From an uncultured Anaerolineae bacterium (GTDB lineage Bacteria; Chloroflexota; Anaerolineae; Anaerolineales; UBA4823): a stretch of 7,750 nt of DNA. A model generated the notes under the pieces. The model saw only the letters and a program-made list of their open reading frames with translations, was not told the DNA's origin and searched no databases. Shown piece by piece: positions 6,517-7,750 of the stretch. The stretch covers positions 1 to 7,750 of the forward strand of contig CAKZNJ010000291.1 in NCBI GenBank assembly GCA_937129505.1, read 5' to 3'. The translations under genes were made by a program, and so were the position numbers. The number at the start of each line of letters is the position of its first letter. The stretch's first letter is position 1.

Positions 6517-6522
6517 AGTATA
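6517..6522 (-). promoter_or_regulatory. Possible -10 box for the metallophosphoesterase gene
   Basis: TATACT matches five of six -10 consensus bases. Start of transcription would fall near 6510, only about 12 bases before the ATG at 6498, leaving just the ribosome site in the leader. No good -35 box is seen at 17 bases (TCATTG), so this is tentative. Confidence 0.3.
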
Positions 6523-6593
6523 CATTCAATTCCAGAAACCAATGACCATCTCATAAACTCTTCGCCTTTCGCAAACACCACGATACGAGCGGG

Positions 6594-6736
6594 CATGTCT
6601 TTGCGAAGCGGCGCAGTGCCCCACCCTCCCATGTCATTCCGAACGAGCGAAGCGACTCGCCCCGCCGTCTCATTCCGAAGGAGCGTAAGCGACTGAGCAA
6701 TCTTTCCAAGATTTCTCGCTTCGCTCGAAATGACAT
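6594..6736. repeat. Cluster of foldback palindromic repeats (four related arms)
   Basis: Related arms read on the plus strand: a degenerate copy at 6594-6610 (CATGTCTTTGCGAAGCG), one at 6631-6655 (ATGTCATTCCGAACGAGCGA and on), one at 6668-6692 (TCTCATTCCGAAGGAGCG and on), and an inverted copy at 6711-6735 ending GCTCGAAATGACA. The last two form one long imperfect palindrome (6668-6735) centred on AATCTT-TCC-AAGATT (6699-6713). This fits the dispersed, non-coding foldback repeats frequently mis-annotated as small proteins. It lies between two same-strand genes. Confidence 0.75.
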
Positions 6737-6964
6737 GGCGTGTCAAGCTCAAGATGCAATTTGGGAGTATGCTCACAACCACCTGAGCAACCATCGTGCG
6801 ACTTCACCTGCGAGGGCAGCGCCAAACAAGCCTGTACTCCTACCTGCCTTCCCTCTCCCCATGGGGCATCAAGGGTTTCACCTGTTTTTACCCCGTAACG
6901 CCGTTCTTGCCTTTTCTCAATGAACCTTAAAAACGCCATACTCCCTTCTCTTGGCAGTTGTCTC

Positions 6965-7750
6965 CTAAACTCCGCTCACTGGCTCTGCCGCTTCAAACGG
7001 GGTGACCTCCCCGCGCACCATTTCCGGAAAGGCAGCGCGAATACGGGCTTCAATATGAGGTGGGAAGCCTGCCGCCTGAGGGTTAGCGAGGATTTCCGCA
7101 GCGCGCTGCTTGGCGCGTTGGTACGCATCCTTAGCACCCCGTTTCTCCCACACTTCGCGTGGGTCGCGGTCGGCAATGCGGGGCATAAGGGCAACCTTCC
7201 GCATCCACTTCACGGTGTGTTTATGGGTCATGAAACTACCGCCGGGTTTGACCTCCGCAATCACATCCAAAGCCAAATTTTCTTCGCTGAATTCCATGCC
7301 GCGGCGGATGCGCTTCAGCATTTGAGCGATCTCGTCATCGATCACCGCTTTAGCAAAGTCAAAAGCCTTTAGGGCGTCCAACAAACCGCCCATATTGATC
7401 ATATTTGCGCCGCCCAAAAGAGCAGCTGTGGAGGAAATACCCGTCTCGAAACCCGATTGGGCATCGTTAATTTTTGCATTGCTCAGGCCAATATAACCGC
7501 CGGCGGGCACACCATAAAAACGCGCCATTTGGGCAAACGCCATGTGCAACATACCGCATTCTACGCCCCCCGAAGCATAGGCGCCGGTGCGCATGTCGGC
7601 GATGGTCGGCAGGGTGGAATAGATCAACGGTGTTTGTGGCTTCACCATTTGCATCAAAACCGCCGCTGCCAAAAACTCGGCGTTGCCTTGGACTAATGTG
7701 CCACTCATCGTCATCGGTGAAGTCAGGCCACCGTTGGGAACAATACTGGG
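6965..7750 (-). CDS. MttB-superfamily corrinoid methyltransferase, C-terminal part (start outside window)
   Basis: The last 261 codons of a trimethylamine/betaine methyltransferase-like protein (COG5598; about 480-500 residues when whole). Enzymes of this family move a methyl group from a methylated amine to the cobalt of a small corrinoid protein, feeding one-carbon metabolism. Family marks visible: GLTSPMTMSGTLVQGNAEFL, then MRTGAYASGGVE, GLSNAKINDAQSGFE, the glycine-rich GGANMINMGGLL, and near the end GGSFMTHKHTVKWMR and DRDPREVWEKRGAKDA. No in-frame TAG interrupts this part, which should cover the region holding pyrrolysine in the trimethylamine enzyme, so it is more likely of the non-pyrrolysine type, such as those acting on glycine betaine, proline betaine or carnitine. 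The gene ends at TAG (6967-6965). No corrinoid protein is visible here. Confidence 0.9.
   Translation of the reverse strand, partial: PSIVPNGGLTSPMTMSGTLVQGNAEFLAAAVLMQMVKPQTPLIYSTLPTIADMRTGAYASGGVECGMLHMAFAQMARFYGVPAGGYIGLSNAKINDAQSGFETGISSTAALLGGANMINMGGLLDALKAFDFAKAVIDDEIAQMLKRIRRGMEFSEENLALDVIAEVKPGGSFMTHKHTVKWMRKVALMPRIADRDPREVWEKRGAKDAYQRAKQRAAEILANPQAAGFPPHIEARIRAAFPEMVRGEVTPFEAAEPVSGV

Larger units (their letters stand above)
6499..6964. other. Gene-free interval between methyltransferase and metallophosphoesterase
   Basis: These 466 bases hold the repeat cluster (6594-6736) and a stretch at 6737-6964 where I see no credible gene, promoter or terminator. An 89-codon frame starting at 6939 runs into the repeat and is rejected. 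A small palindrome CCCCATGGGG lies near 6857-6866. Confidence 0.65.

Noticed and set aside
5995..6696. 233-codon plus-strand frame opposite the metallophosphoesterase
   Set aside because: It lies antisense to a gene with complete catalytic motifs, runs into the repeat cluster, and shows no recognisable family features.
6594..6736. CRISPR array
   Set aside because: The repeated arms are palindromic, variable in length and orientation, and lack regular unique spacers.
6495..6794. 99-codon minus-strand frame overlapping the repeats
   Set aside because: Its middle part (VISSEARNLG) is again repeat-encoded and it overlaps the start of the metallophosphoesterase.
6670..6939. 89-codon minus-strand frame after the methyltransferase
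   Set aside because: Its C-terminus (CHFERSEKSWK) is encoded by the foldback repeat, a known source of false proteins, and the AAGGGAG before its ATG is only one base away. The rest has no recognisable fold.
6920..7372. 150-codon plus-strand frame opposite the methyltransferase
   Set aside because: It is antisense to conserved methyltransferase sequence and contains no motifs.

Overview
The window looks like ordinary chromosomal DNA from a Gram-positive-like or Chloroflexota bacterium of about 50% GC (estimated by eye). An anaerobic Anaerolineae-type organism is my best guess. It rests on the Tat-like lipoprotein signal followed by a Cys-Ala-Pro...Thr-Pro-Thr-Pro linker, on an MttB-superfamily methyltransferase, and on intergenic foldback repeats whose spurious translations (HFERSEKS, ISSEARNL) are common in such genomes. 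This is inference: no marker gene is present. Every credible gene lies on the minus strand, so the biology reads from right to left.

Reading in the direction of transcription: (1) 7750-6965 is the C-terminal part of an MttB-type methyltransferase without a visible in-frame amber codon, so probably not pyrrolysine-dependent. (2) 6964-6499 has no convincing gene and holds a cluster of foldback palindromic repeats. (3) 6498-5560 encodes an Icc-like metallophosphoesterase. (4) 5559-5378 is a leader with an extra ribosome-binding-like motif. (5) 5377-3497 encodes a long APC-superfamily amino acid/amine permease, closed by a very strong hairpin. (6) 3454-3071 is a regulatory interval with a near-consensus promoter, upstream direct repeats, a roughly 200-nt mRNA leader and a possible leader peptide. 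(7) 3070-1 is a tightly packed ABC import operon: solute-binding lipoprotein, permease, permease, and the start of the ATPase, which runs off the window.

The ABC genes form one machine: a lipoprotein receptor in the COG1840/FbpA-PotD style, two membrane subunits each with an EAA loop, and an ATPase with an intact Walker A. They are joined by a 5-nt gap, a 4-nt ATGA overlap and a 17-nt gap. The transported compound cannot be fixed from sequence; ferric iron, polyamine, phosphonate-type or other small organic ligands all remain possible. The methyltransferase and APC permease suggest, as a hypothesis only, that the area handles methylated amines or betaines.

I found no defence system, CRISPR array, insertion sequence or RNA gene. 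The most interesting signals are non-coding: a GC-rich hairpin buried in the first codons of the first permease gene, the long leader and promoter architecture of the ABC operon, perfect anti-Shine-Dalgarno complements far upstream of two transporter starts, and the foldback repeats.
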